Origin: UBA1426 sp052034085
Lineage (GTDB): Bacteria; Bacillota; Clostridia; Peptostreptococcales; Anaerovoracaceae
NCBI GenBank assembly: GCA_052034085.1
Contig: JBPOJA010000022.1
Coordinates: 1 to 45,711 of the forward strand
DNA length: 45,711 bases
Direction: 5' to 3'
Part shown: positions 33,672-41,210 of the stretch, in pieces
How positions within the stretch are numbered: position 1 is the stretch's first letter
Layout of the letters: every line of letters begins with the position of its first letter
The notes under the pieces: generated by a model
The model's database searches: none
Seen by the model: only the letters and a program-made list of their open reading frames with translations
What the model was told of the DNA's origin: nothing
Translations under genes and position numbers: made by a program

Positions 33672-35015
33672 GTGATTACGGATATGACAAAAGGCCCTCC
33701 GGCCCGGCTTATGATTGCGTTTACCCTGCCCATGTTTTTGGGCAACCTCTTTCAGCAGCTCTATAATGTGGTAGACACCATAATAGTGGGGCGCTTTGTG
33801 GGAAGAATCGCCCTGGCTGCCGTAGGTTCGAGTTTCGCCATCATGATACTCGTAAATTCGGTAATCATCGGGCTTTCCATGGGGGCTTCCGTGCTGTTTT
33901 CCCAGCTTTTCGGGGCGAAAGATTACAAGAGACTTAAGGTATCCATAGTAATGGCCACAGTATTTATACTTGGATTTACCCTGCTGATATCTTTAGTGAC
34001 CTTTGTTTTCACCGATCCCATTATCAGCATTTATAAAATGCCGGCTGAAACGGTCAAATATGCCAGGGATTATCTTAGCTGGATCTTTGGCGGCATGATA
34101 TTTGTAGGGATTTTCACCTTTTCCGCCAGCGTGCTGCGTTCTTTTGGCGACTCCAGAACACCCCTGTATTTTCTGCTGCTGGCAAGCATAATAAATATTG
34201 CACTGGACCTGGTTTTCATCATCCAGCTGAATATGGAAGTCCTGGGAGCTGCTGTTGCCACAGTCATCGCCCAGGCAGTTGCGGGAATTCTTTGTGCAGT
34301 TTTCGCCATTAAAAAAATCCGGTTTCTGAATTTTGAAAAGTCGGATGCTGTTTACGACTCCGAGTTGTTCAAAACTATGAGCAGGTACGCTTTTCTCACG
34401 GGAATCCAACAATCGGTCATGAATTTCGGCATAGTGCTGATTCAGGGTCTGGTCAACACTTTCGGGGCGGTCCTGATGGCGGCCTTCTCCGCCGGTGTCA
34501 AAGTCGATGCTTTCGCATATATGCCAACACAGGATTTCGGTAATGCTTTTGCAATATATACGGCGCAAAACATGGGTGCACGGGAAATAAGCCGGGTGAA
34601 AAACGGTCTCAGAACTGCGGCTCTTATTACCGGAAGTTTTGCTGCCATAATCAGCATTCTGGTTTTCAATTATGCGGAAAATTTAATAGGACTGTTTGTT
34701 AAGGCCGGGGAGCTGGAGGTAATAACCAAAGGCGCGCAGTACCTGCGTATTGAAGGATCGTTTTACGTTTTCATCGCTTTTCTGTTTATGTTTTACGGAT
34801 TTTACAGAGGTCTGGGCCATCCCAACATGTCCATTGTTCTGACCATAGTATCTCTCGGAACCCGGGTCTTTCTTTCATATCTGCTGGCACCCAGGTTTGG
34901 CTACTTTGTCATATTCTGGTCAATACCTATAGGATGGCTACTTGCAGATATGACGGGACTTCTTGTCTGGAATATAAGGAAAAGTCAATTTTTGATATGG
35001 CGTCTCCACGGATAA
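33672..35015 (+). CDS. MATE-family multidrug/metabolite efflux protein
   Basis: A 447-residue membrane protein with twelve predicted spans and the two-fold MATE layout. It opens with MTKGPPARLMIAFTLPMFLG and FQQLYNVVDTIIVGRFVG (typical NorM/DinF-type first span). The conserved GDSRTPLYFLLLASIINIAL sits in the first half and GLGHPNMSIVLT in the second. The GTG start at 33672 follows AAAGGAGACATCCC. MATE proteins export cationic drugs or metabolites with Na+ or H+; no regulator is adjacent. Its last 89 bases overlap the convergent GIY-YIG gene. Confidence 0.94.
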   Translation: MITDMTKGPPARLMIAFTLPMFLGNLFQQLYNVVDTIIVGRFVGRIALAAVGSSFAIMILVNSVIIGLSMGASVLFSQLFGAKDYKRLKVSIVMATVFILGFTLLISLVTFVFTDPIISIYKMPAETVKYARDYLSWIFGGMIFVGIFTFSASVLRSFGDSRTPLYFLLLASIINIALDLVFIIQLNMEVLGAAVATVIAQAVAGILCAVFAIKKIRFLNFEKSDAVYDSELFKTMSRYAFLTGIQQSVMNFGIVLIQGLVNTFGAVLMAAFSAGVKVDAFAYMPTQDFGNAFAIYTAQNMGAREISRVKNGLRTAALITGSFAAIISILVFNYAENLIGLFVKAGELEVITKGAQYLRIEGSFYVFIAFLFMFYGFYRGLGHPNMSIVLTIVSLGTRVFLSYLLAPRFGYFVIFWSIPIGWLLADMTGLLVWNIRKSQFLIWRLHG

Positions 35016-35250
35016 GCCCTTCTTTTTCTGCTTTCTTCAGTTTTTTAATACTCATTTCCAGTTTGAGGGCATCGCTTCTGTTTTGAGCTGTCCAGGCCGC
35101 CTCCACAGTTAAGGGGCGCCGGCCTGCGGTATATCTGGCGCCTCCTTTTTTGTGCTCTTCAAATCTGCGTTCCAAATCCGTGGTAATGCCTGTATACAGG
35201 CTCCCGTCTTCGCAGCGCAAAATATAGATACTATATGGGTTTTCATTCAT
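34927..35250 (-). CDS. GIY-YIG nuclease-superfamily protein (UPF0213/YhbQ-like)
   Basis: A 107-residue protein with the GIY-YIG core: YSIYILRCEDGSLYTGIT, the Arg in DLERRFEEHKKG, and Glu in ALKLEMSIKKL. This is a small single-domain member of the YhbQ/UPF0213 group, some of which are nucleases acting on damaged or single-stranded DNA. Its C-terminal 25-30 residues extend beyond most relatives and lie within the overlap with the MATE gene. The start ATG has only a weak AGAGAG upstream. It lies just downstream of a uracil-DNA-glycosylase-family gene in the same direction, suggesting a small DNA-repair pair. Confidence 0.88.
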   Translation of the reverse strand: MNENPYSIYILRCEDGSLYTGITTDLERRFEEHKKGGARYTAGRRPLTVEAAWTAQNRSDALKLEMSIKKLKKAEKEGLIRGDAISKIDFSLYSRQEVPSYLQVAIL

Positions 35251-35270
35251 CCGGCTATCTCTCTGTTTTT

Positions 35271-35864
35271 TTATCCTTTTAAAGCTTTCTCCACGGCCTT
35301 TTTCAGCACCGGCACCACATCCGCCTCAAACCAGGGATTCTTTTTAAGCCACCGCAAATTCAGAGGCGAAGGATGAACCAAAGGGAAAAAATCCGGCAGG
35401 TATTTCTCGAAATTCTTTACGGTTTCTGTCAGGTTTTTCTCCATTCTGTCTCCCAGGTAATAGTTGTTTGCATAATTGCCTACCAGGATGATGGTTTGGA
35501 TTTTCGGCATTTCCTTCAACAGTATGGGGTGCCATTTTTGTGCGAAGCCCTTTCTGGGCGGCAAATCTCCCGATCTGCCCTTTCCGGGAAAGTAGAAATC
35601 CATGGGAAGCTGTGCAATTTTATGGCTTTCATAAAAAATTTCCCGTGTTATGCCCATCCATTCCCTCAGTCTGTCACCGCTTAAATCATTCCACATCAGG
35701 TTGGTTTCTTCGGCAACACGCCCGGGAGCCTGCCCCACCACTACGATACGGGCATCCTTTTCAGCTCTGAACAAAGGCTCCACGCCTCTTTTTGTATATT
35801 CTTTATTCATGTCGTCAGCCATAATGTCTTTTTTAATATCTGTAAATACTTTATCGGAATCCAT
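35271..35864 (-). CDS. Uracil-DNA glycosylase superfamily protein
   Basis: A 197-residue protein of the UDG superfamily, which removes uracil or related damaged bases from DNA. Motif A is VVVGQAPGRVAEE (GQAPG at 44-48), followed by MWNDLSGDRLREWMG. The C-terminal motif is VHPSPLNLRW. The pattern differs from classical Ung and fits the family-4/5-like or unclassified Firmicute branch; the conserved Fe-S cysteines of family 4 are not seen. The ATG at 35864 has AAAGGAGG nine bases upstream; an ATG seven codons earlier would contain that site. It precedes the GIY-YIG gene by 20 bases. Confidence 0.87.
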   Translation of the reverse strand: MDSDKVFTDIKKDIMADDMNKEYTKRGVEPLFRAEKDARIVVVGQAPGRVAEETNLMWNDLSGDRLREWMGITREIFYESHKIAQLPMDFYFPGKGRSGDLPPRKGFAQKWHPILLKEMPKIQTIILVGNYANNYYLGDRMEKNLTETVKNFEKYLPDFFPLVHPSPLNLRWLKKNPWFEADVVPVLKKAVEKALKG

Positions 35865-35894
35865 AATGATTGCCTCCTTTAGCATTTATCCTGC

Positions 35895-35906
35895 TATAAT
35901 ATTATA
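35895..35906. promoter_or_regulatory. Back-to-back -10 elements of a divergent promoter
   Basis: TATAAT on the plus strand (35895-35900) is directly followed by ATTATA (35901-35906), which reads TATAAT on the minus strand. The two would serve the macro-domain gene and the glycosylase gene. The near-complete overlap implies that the promoters compete. The -35 boxes are weak on both sides. Confidence 0.5.
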
Positions 35907-35942
35907 AAGATTCGGAGCACTAAAAACAAGGAGGTGGATTTT

Positions 35943-36950
35943 ATGCCGTTTTCTATCGTAAGGCAGGATATCACCCGAATGAAAGTTGATGCCATAGTAA
36001 ATGCGGCCAATGTTCAGCTCGCCATGGGAGGCGGAGTGTGCGGCGCTATTTTCAGAGCTGCGGGGCAAAAGGAAATGGCCCGGGCCTGCAATGAACTCGC
36101 TCCCATAAAAACGGGCGACGCCGTGATTACCCCTGGCTTTGCCCTTGATGCCAAATATGTGATACACGCAGCGGGACCTATTTACAATCAATGGCCCCCA
36201 CTGGAGAGCGAACGACTTTTGCGGTCCGCCTATCTGAATTCCCTGGAACTTGCTAAAAGCTACAAATGCGAAAGTATAGCTTTCCCCCTCATTTCCAGCG
36301 GTATATATGGCTATCCTAAGGAAGAAGCTTTGGAAGTTGCAACCCGGGCAATCAGGGATTTCCTGGAAAGCAATGAAATGAATGTATTTCTAGCTGTTTT
36401 TGATCCGGCCGCTTTTGCCGTAAGCCAAAAACTTATGAATGAAGTTGAAAACTACTTAGATGAACACTTTGTGTCAACGATAATGGCAGAGGAGTCCGGC
36501 AGGCATCTGGACCGGGTTTCGGACTTTGGTATTCACCATGTTATCGCAGAAAAAGAAACGAGTATGTTCCCTTACGCCAAGGAAAGTCTGGATGTCCTTG
36601 TGGGGAATCTGGATGAAGCTTTCGCAGACACACTGTTCAGACTTATTGATATCAAGGGTAAAACAGATCCCGAGGTTTATAAGAAAGCAAATATTGACCG
36701 CAAACTTTTTTCGAAAATCAGGACACAAGATGGCTATACGCCCAGCAAACGGACAATCCTGGCCCTGGCAATCGCTTTGGAGCTTGATCTGAGCCAAACC
36801 CAGGATCTGCTGAAACGGGCAGGCTATACACTGTCACACAGCAGCAAGTTTGATGTGATAATTGAATATTTCATAGTGAATAAGAATTTCGATATTTTCA
36901 AAATCAATGAGGTTCTCTTCAAGCATGACCAGCCTCTGCTTGGAGCATAA
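35943..36950 (+). CDS. Macro-domain (ADP-ribose-binding) protein with a C-terminal helical domain
   Basis: A 335-residue fusion. Residues 1-165 form a macro domain with the ADP-ribose-binding blocks NAANVQLAMGGGVCGAI (20-36) and FPLISSGIYGYP near 118, the pattern of O-acetyl-ADP-ribose/ADP-ribosyl hydrolases. Residues about 200-335 form a separate helical domain with YKKANIDRKLFSKIR, PSKRTILALAIALELDLS and DLLKRAGYTLSHSSKFD, resembling a helix-turn-helix-type module seen next to macro or vWA proteins in Clostridia; its function is not known to me. The ATG at 35943 follows AAGGAGGTG. A vWA gene follows, separated by 81 bases. Confidence 0.9.
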   Translation: MPFSIVRQDITRMKVDAIVNAANVQLAMGGGVCGAIFRAAGQKEMARACNELAPIKTGDAVITPGFALDAKYVIHAAGPIYNQWPPLESERLLRSAYLNSLELAKSYKCESIAFPLISSGIYGYPKEEALEVATRAIRDFLESNEMNVFLAVFDPAAFAVSQKLMNEVENYLDEHFVSTIMAEESGRHLDRVSDFGIHHVIAEKETSMFPYAKESLDVLVGNLDEAFADTLFRLIDIKGKTDPEVYKKANIDRKLFSKIRTQDGYTPSKRTILALAIALELDLSQTQDLLKRAGYTLSHSSKFDVIIEYFIVNKNFDIFKINEVLFKHDQPLLGA

Positions 36951-37031
36951 CATCGAAAAATGTCGCCTGAAAAGCGACCATATGGAATTCATGAATTGTT
37001 ATCCTTAAATCAAAAAAAGGAGGACAAAGTC

Positions 37032-37682
37032 ATGAAAAAAGATTTAACAGAGTTGGTCTTTATTTTAGACAGGAGCGGCTCCATGGCGGGGCTGGAGAAG
37101 GATACCATAGGCGGCTTTAATTCCATGCTTTCAAAGCAGAAGGAGCTGGACGGCGAATGCTATGTTACCACCGTGCTCTTTGACAACACATACAAACTGC
37201 TTCATGACCGCATAGACATTAAAGCAGTAAGTCCAATATCTGAAAAAGAGTATTTTGTCGGCGGTTCCACTGCCCTGCTGGACGCCATGGGACTCACCAT
37301 CAGTAAAATTGGCAATGTGCAGAAAAATACCGCAGATGATTACAGAGCGGAAAAAGTAATTTTTGTCATAATTACAGACGGAGAAGAAAATTCCAGCAGA
37401 GAATACTCCTTTGACAAGGTAAAGGAAATGGTGGAGAGGCAAAAATCCAGGTACGACTGGGAGTTCGTCTTTCTGGGGGCCAACATGGATGCGGTACATA
37501 CTGCAGGTCAGTTTGGTATCGCCAGGGACAGGGCTGTTGACTATCTGGCTGACAGCATGGGAACGGACTTAAGTTATGCTGTTATGAGCGATATGGTGAC
37601 TGAGTTCAGGTCCCAATCTACGATTTCAGATGAACACTTTGAAAGAATCCGCAGGGACACTAAAAAAAGGGGTAAAGCCTAG
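37032..37682 (+). CDS. von Willebrand factor A (vWA) domain protein, cytoplasmic
   Basis: A 216-residue single vWA domain without signal peptide. The metal-dependent adhesion site is intact: DRSGS (13-17), Thr80 in VGGSTALLDAM, and Asp116 in VIITDGEEN. The C-terminal tail is basic (RRDTKKRGKA). Such stand-alone cytoplasmic vWA proteins usually act as protein-assembly partners, often beside TerY-like, phosphatase or AAA proteins. Here the only close partner is the macro-domain fusion upstream. The ATG at 37032 follows AGGAGGACAAAG; an upstream in-frame ATG would put this site inside the gene. Confidence 0.9.
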   Translation: MKKDLTELVFILDRSGSMAGLEKDTIGGFNSMLSKQKELDGECYVTTVLFDNTYKLLHDRIDIKAVSPISEKEYFVGGSTALLDAMGLTISKIGNVQKNTADDYRAEKVIFVIITDGEENSSREYSFDKVKEMVERQKSRYDWEFVFLGANMDAVHTAGQFGIARDRAVDYLADSMGTDLSYAVMSDMVTEFRSQSTISDEHFERIRRDTKKRGKA

Positions 37683-37690
37683 CATTTCAG

Positions 37691-37728
37691 ACGGCGGATT
37701 GAATTGCATCAGCAGTTTAATCCGCCGT
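37691..37728 (+). terminator. Hairpin after the vWA gene
   Basis: A 10-bp GC-rich stem (ACGGCGGATT with AATCCGCCGT) and an 18-base loop, starting eight bases after the vWA stop. Only a poor T-run (TTATTG) follows, so termination may be inefficient. Confidence 0.55.
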
Positions 37729-37819
37729 TATTGCATTCCGGCAAATTTAAATATATTATTGGAACATAATAGAATTTAATATCGTCCAATATATAGAAAA
37801 TTTTAAGGAGGAATATATA

Positions 37820-40729
37820 TTGAAAAAATCATTAGGCAGATTGGTATGGAGTGCGGTGCTCTCCATTTCATTGTGTCTTTCATTAGCTTTGCCGGCGGAG
37901 AGCTTCGCCGCTCCAAGCTTCAAAGACATAAGCGGCCATTGGGCCGAACCGTATATCGAATCCGCTGTGGCAAAAGGGATAATTAAGGGTTATCCGGACG
38001 GACGTTTTCTCCCCGATGCCAAAGTTACAAGAGCTGAATTTGTCAGCATGCTGAATCGTGCATTGGGAAACACTTCCGTCAGCAGTGCAGGTTTCAAAGA
38101 TGTTCCGGGCAGCGCATGGTACTACAATGATGTGTCAAAGGCTGTTGTCGCAGGCTATGTAAGTGGATTCAGCGACAATACTTTCAGGCCCAATCAGAAT
38201 ATCGCCCGTCAGGAAGCTGCAGTTATGCTGGCCAGAATAGTCCCAACCTATGGCTTCAGCACCGACTTGAAAAGATTCCCGGATTACAGGGACGTGGCTG
38301 ACTGGGCATACGCTTCTTTATCTAAAGTTAGCGGCAAGGGTTATATTTCCGGATATACCGATGGCAATGTGCATCCCAAAGACTCGCTTACAAGAGGTCA
38401 GGCCGCAAAGATTATCACAGATATCGTACAGCATGAAAAAATAGTCGCTTCAGACCCTATGGTCAGAAAAGACGGTACAAAATTATCCGGCACCATATAT
38501 TCAAACAATGTGACTATGCACAGTGATCTTGATGACGGCAGTGCCACCATTGATAACTCTGTTGTATTGGGTAAACTGGTCGTTCAGGGCGGCGGCGAAG
38601 GAACCATTACCATCAATAACTCAAGAATTGTGGATTCAGTAATAAACCGCACAAAAAAAACAGTCAGGGTTCTTGCAAAAGGTGAGACTGTTATTTCAAA
38701 TGCTGTATGCTCCGGAGACTTTTCGTTGCAGACTTCAGGTCTTTCGGGAGGCTCTTTTGGCACGGGATTCGAAAAAGTCAGTTTTTCGGCATCTTCAAAA
38801 GGCTCACTTCAGGGAACCTTCCCGAAAGTATCGATTGACGGGGCTGCCGCAAAATTAGAGTTGTTATCGGGAAGCATAGGCATTCTTGATGTAAAAAATG
38901 CAGCAAAACGTTCAGAAATAACCATTGGCAATAAGTCCACGGTTGGATTGGCAAATGTATATGCAGAATCGTATTTCATGGGAGAAGGCAAAATATCTGA
39001 AATGCAGGTTTATGCAAAAGGCATTACATACGAAACCAAACCCGGGAAATGGACAATTAATCCGGGAGGAGATACTCCCACACAGACCGAGGCGAAATTC
39101 TCTGTCACTTTTAATCCCGAAGAAGGAGAAACCAATGTATTTGTCGACACTAAAATTACCCTCACCTTCAATTCTGCCGTGCGCAAAAAAGACGGGAAAG
39201 CCATTGCAAATGCCGACATACCTAACATTGTAACTCTCAGGGAGGGCTCTTCCACAGGCAGTGCAGTTGATTTTACAGCTACAATCAATTCCGCCAAAAC
39301 GATAATAACACTTACTCCGACATCACCGCTGGAAACAAAAACCAAGTACTATGTTTCCGTTAAAGCCGGTACGATTATTAACTCAAAAGATGAAAAAAAT
39401 GCAAGTATGACCTCATACTTTACCACAGGCAGCAAATCTGAAAAACTGCTGGTGACTTATTCACCCGTCAATGGCGATACCAATGTTCCGGTAGACAGGA
39501 AAAGTTTCACTGTTTCTTTTTCCGAAAGTGTCACAAAATATAACGGAGGCAAAATTGCCGCAAATGATGAATATCTGAAGGAGAAAGTAATTCTGTTCCA
39601 AAGAGCCGGCACAAGTGTAAATGCCGCCGATTATACTGTAAAAATAAATGACAAAAAAAATCTTATAACAGTCACACTTAAAGACGGCTACAGTCTGACC
39701 CTGAATACAAAATACACTCTTGGCATCCGCTCATCGTCACTAAAGACTGAGGACGGCGACTCTGTGCCCTCATCCAGCGTGGGATGGACCACGGCAGGGA
39801 CACCTGTTTTAAGTAACATAAGCACAGTACCGGATGAATTATATATTGACTTAAAGGTAACACCAAATGTAGCCGGAACTATTTATGCAGTGCTTCTGCC
39901 GGAAAATGCAACAGCACCTTCCGCCACACAGATTAAAAATGGAAAAGATTCCACCAATGCTGATGCTCTGGTTGCTGCCAATAAGTCCGCAAGTACATCC
40001 GGGTCCACCACCATCAGGCTTGAAAAAGAACCGAAAATTAGCAGAGATACTTCATACAAGGTTTTTGCAGTATTGTATGACGGCAGCGGAAATCCTTCTG
40101 CCGTAGTGAGTTCAACAGCGAAAACCCTTCCTGTGAGACTTAAGTCATTGACTGTAACACCAATTGATAGTGCGGAAAATGTTCTGACAGGTTTTAGCTC
40201 AGACAAATATATATATAGTGTCTCTGTCCCTTATGGAACAAGTTCTGTTAACATCAAAGCCACTCCAACTTCATCTTTTGATGGTGCTATAAAAATTAAC
40301 GGAGAAGTCAATAACCCAATTGATATAAACTTAGGAGATGATGTGACAACCGTAACTATCACCATCCAAGAAACGGGAAAAAGTATCCTAACCTATACTG
40401 TAAATATCAATCATGCCGGTACAGCAAAGTTGAAAAGCATGACAATTAACGGTCAAGGTTATGTCCCGGATACAGACGCAAAATATGAAATTACAGAAGA
40501 TCCTGCAACACTCACATTAAAAATTATTCCGGTTGAGGCTGATGCAAAAATATGGATTCAAGGCAACCAGTATAATAAGGATGACAATATTGTAATCACT
40601 TTATCTCATCCCAGCGCTGAGCTAAAATTTACCATTGAATCTTCCGACGGCACCACCACAAGGGAATATAAAATAGCATTCCGGTGGAATCTTCCGGATT
40701 CCAATCCCGATGCAGGCTCAAGCGACTAA
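37820..40729 (+). CDS. SLH-domain S-layer-type surface protein with Ig-like and cadherin-like domains
   Basis: A 969-residue wall protein. A signal peptide (about 1-30) precedes three SLH repeats (about 33-80, 92-140 and 155-205, with ISGHWAEPYIESAVAKGIIK and TRAEFVSMLNRAL). A beta-helix-like region (about 215-400) resembles the equivalent part of the truncated protein at the left end of the window. Two Big_5-type Ig-like domains follow (FNPEEGETNVFVDTKITLTF; YSPVNGDTNVPVDRKSFTVSF), then two cadherin-like beta-sandwich modules near the end (LKSLTVTPIDS; LKSMTINGQGY). The TTG start is supported by AAGGAGG. SLH repeats bind pyruvylated wall polymers, so the protein likely coats the cell surface. 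It appears complete and is expressed alone. Confidence 0.93.
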   Translation: MKKSLGRLVWSAVLSISLCLSLALPAESFAAPSFKDISGHWAEPYIESAVAKGIIKGYPDGRFLPDAKVTRAEFVSMLNRALGNTSVSSAGFKDVPGSAWYYNDVSKAVVAGYVSGFSDNTFRPNQNIARQEAAVMLARIVPTYGFSTDLKRFPDYRDVADWAYASLSKVSGKGYISGYTDGNVHPKDSLTRGQAAKIITDIVQHEKIVASDPMVRKDGTKLSGTIYSNNVTMHSDLDDGSATIDNSVVLGKLVVQGGGEGTITINNSRIVDSVINRTKKTVRVLAKGETVISNAVCSGDFSLQTSGLSGGSFGTGFEKVSFSASSKGSLQGTFPKVSIDGAAAKLELLSGSIGILDVKNAAKRSEITIGNKSTVGLANVYAESYFMGEGKISEMQVYAKGITYETKPGKWTINPGGDTPTQTEAKFSVTFNPEEGETNVFVDTKITLTFNSAVRKKDGKAIANADIPNIVTLREGSSTGSAVDFTATINSAKTIITLTPTSPLETKTKYYVSVKAGTIINSKDEKNASMTSYFTTGSKSEKLLVTYSPVNGDTNVPVDRKSFTVSFSESVTKYNGGKIAANDEYLKEKVILFQRAGTSVNAADYTVKINDKKNLITVTLKDGYSLTLNTKYTLGIRSSSLKTEDGDSVPSSSVGWTTAGTPVLSNISTVPDELYIDLKVTPNVAGTIYAVLLPENATAPSATQIKNGKDSTNADALVAANKSASTSGSTTIRLEKEPKISRDTSYKVFAVLYDGSGNPSAVVSSTAKTLPVRLKSLTVTPIDSAENVLTGFSSDKYIYSVSVPYGTSSVNIKATPTSSFDGAIKINGEVNNPIDINLGDDVTTVTITIQETGKSILTYTVNINHAGTAKLKSMTINGQGYVPDTDAKYEITEDPATLTLKIIPVEADAKIWIQGNQYNKDDNIVITLSHPSAELKFTIESSDGTTTREYKIAFRWNLPDSNPDAGSSD

Positions 40730-40750
40730 GTTTTGCGAACTAATATAAAT

Positions 40751-40784
40751 AAAAGGAGGCAGCCACTATGGATTGCCTTCTTTT
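40751..40784. terminator. Bidirectional terminator between the SLH protein and the small membrane protein genes
   Basis: An 11-bp stem (AAAAGGAGGCA with TGCCTTCTTTT, one wobble pair) and a 12-base loop, followed by TTTTATTTTG on the plus strand and by a T-rich run on the minus strand. It overlaps the stop codon of the convergent gene at 40766. Confidence 0.85.
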
Positions 40785-41107
40785 ATTTTGTCATATATTT
40801 GATTTGAAATCAGGTAAAGTCGCTGCACTCCATTTTCCAATCGATAATAATGAACTACGTAGAAAAAAACTACCACAAGCAATATGGCAAACAATATGCC
40901 GAAAAGTAATTCGCCCAAAAACATTGTCACTGATGCAGATATTAACAACAAAAAGCCAAAGAAAAGAGTGACAATCAAATGTACAAGTCTTTCGTGACAA
41001 ACCCATGCAATTTGCGTTCTCGAATATTCATACAGCTTTTCTAAATCTTTTCCGGACTGCAAACCCATTATTAGAATTCTTTCTTGTTCTAATAAATATT
41101 TATACAT
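40766..41107 (-). CDS. Small two-span membrane protein of unknown function
   Basis: A 113-residue protein with a soluble helical N-terminus (about 1-40), two adjacent membrane segments (HLIVTLFFGFLLLISASVTMF and LLFGILFAILLVVVFFYVV) and a short soluble C-terminus. I do not recognise the family. The ribosome site AAAGGAGGGCAAAAATA is strong, so it is likely a real gene. Its last codons lie within the terminator hairpin it shares with the SLH-protein gene. It is divergent from the SulP transporter gene. Confidence 0.78.
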   Translation of the reverse strand: MYKYLLEQERILIMGLQSGKDLEKLYEYSRTQIAWVCHERLVHLIVTLFFGFLLLISASVTMFLGELLFGILFAILLVVVFFYVVHYYRLENGVQRLYLISNQIYDKIKEGNP

Positions 41108-41210
41108 TATTTTTGCCCTCCTTTATGTTGATAATATACACTCATGCCTTTGACTACAAGGCCTTTATGATGTATATTTGATAAGGTTTATTAAATGGAG
41201 GGGGTTCATT

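Noticed and set aside
36960..37031. Upstream start of the vWA gene at 36960
   Set aside because: The strong AGGAGG at about 37019 directs translation to the ATG at 37032, and the extra residues are not domain-like.
40768..40971. Plus-strand small frame after the SLH gene
   Set aside because: It starts inside a terminator hairpin; the AGGAGG-like sequence is part of the stem, and the opposite strand holds a better gene.
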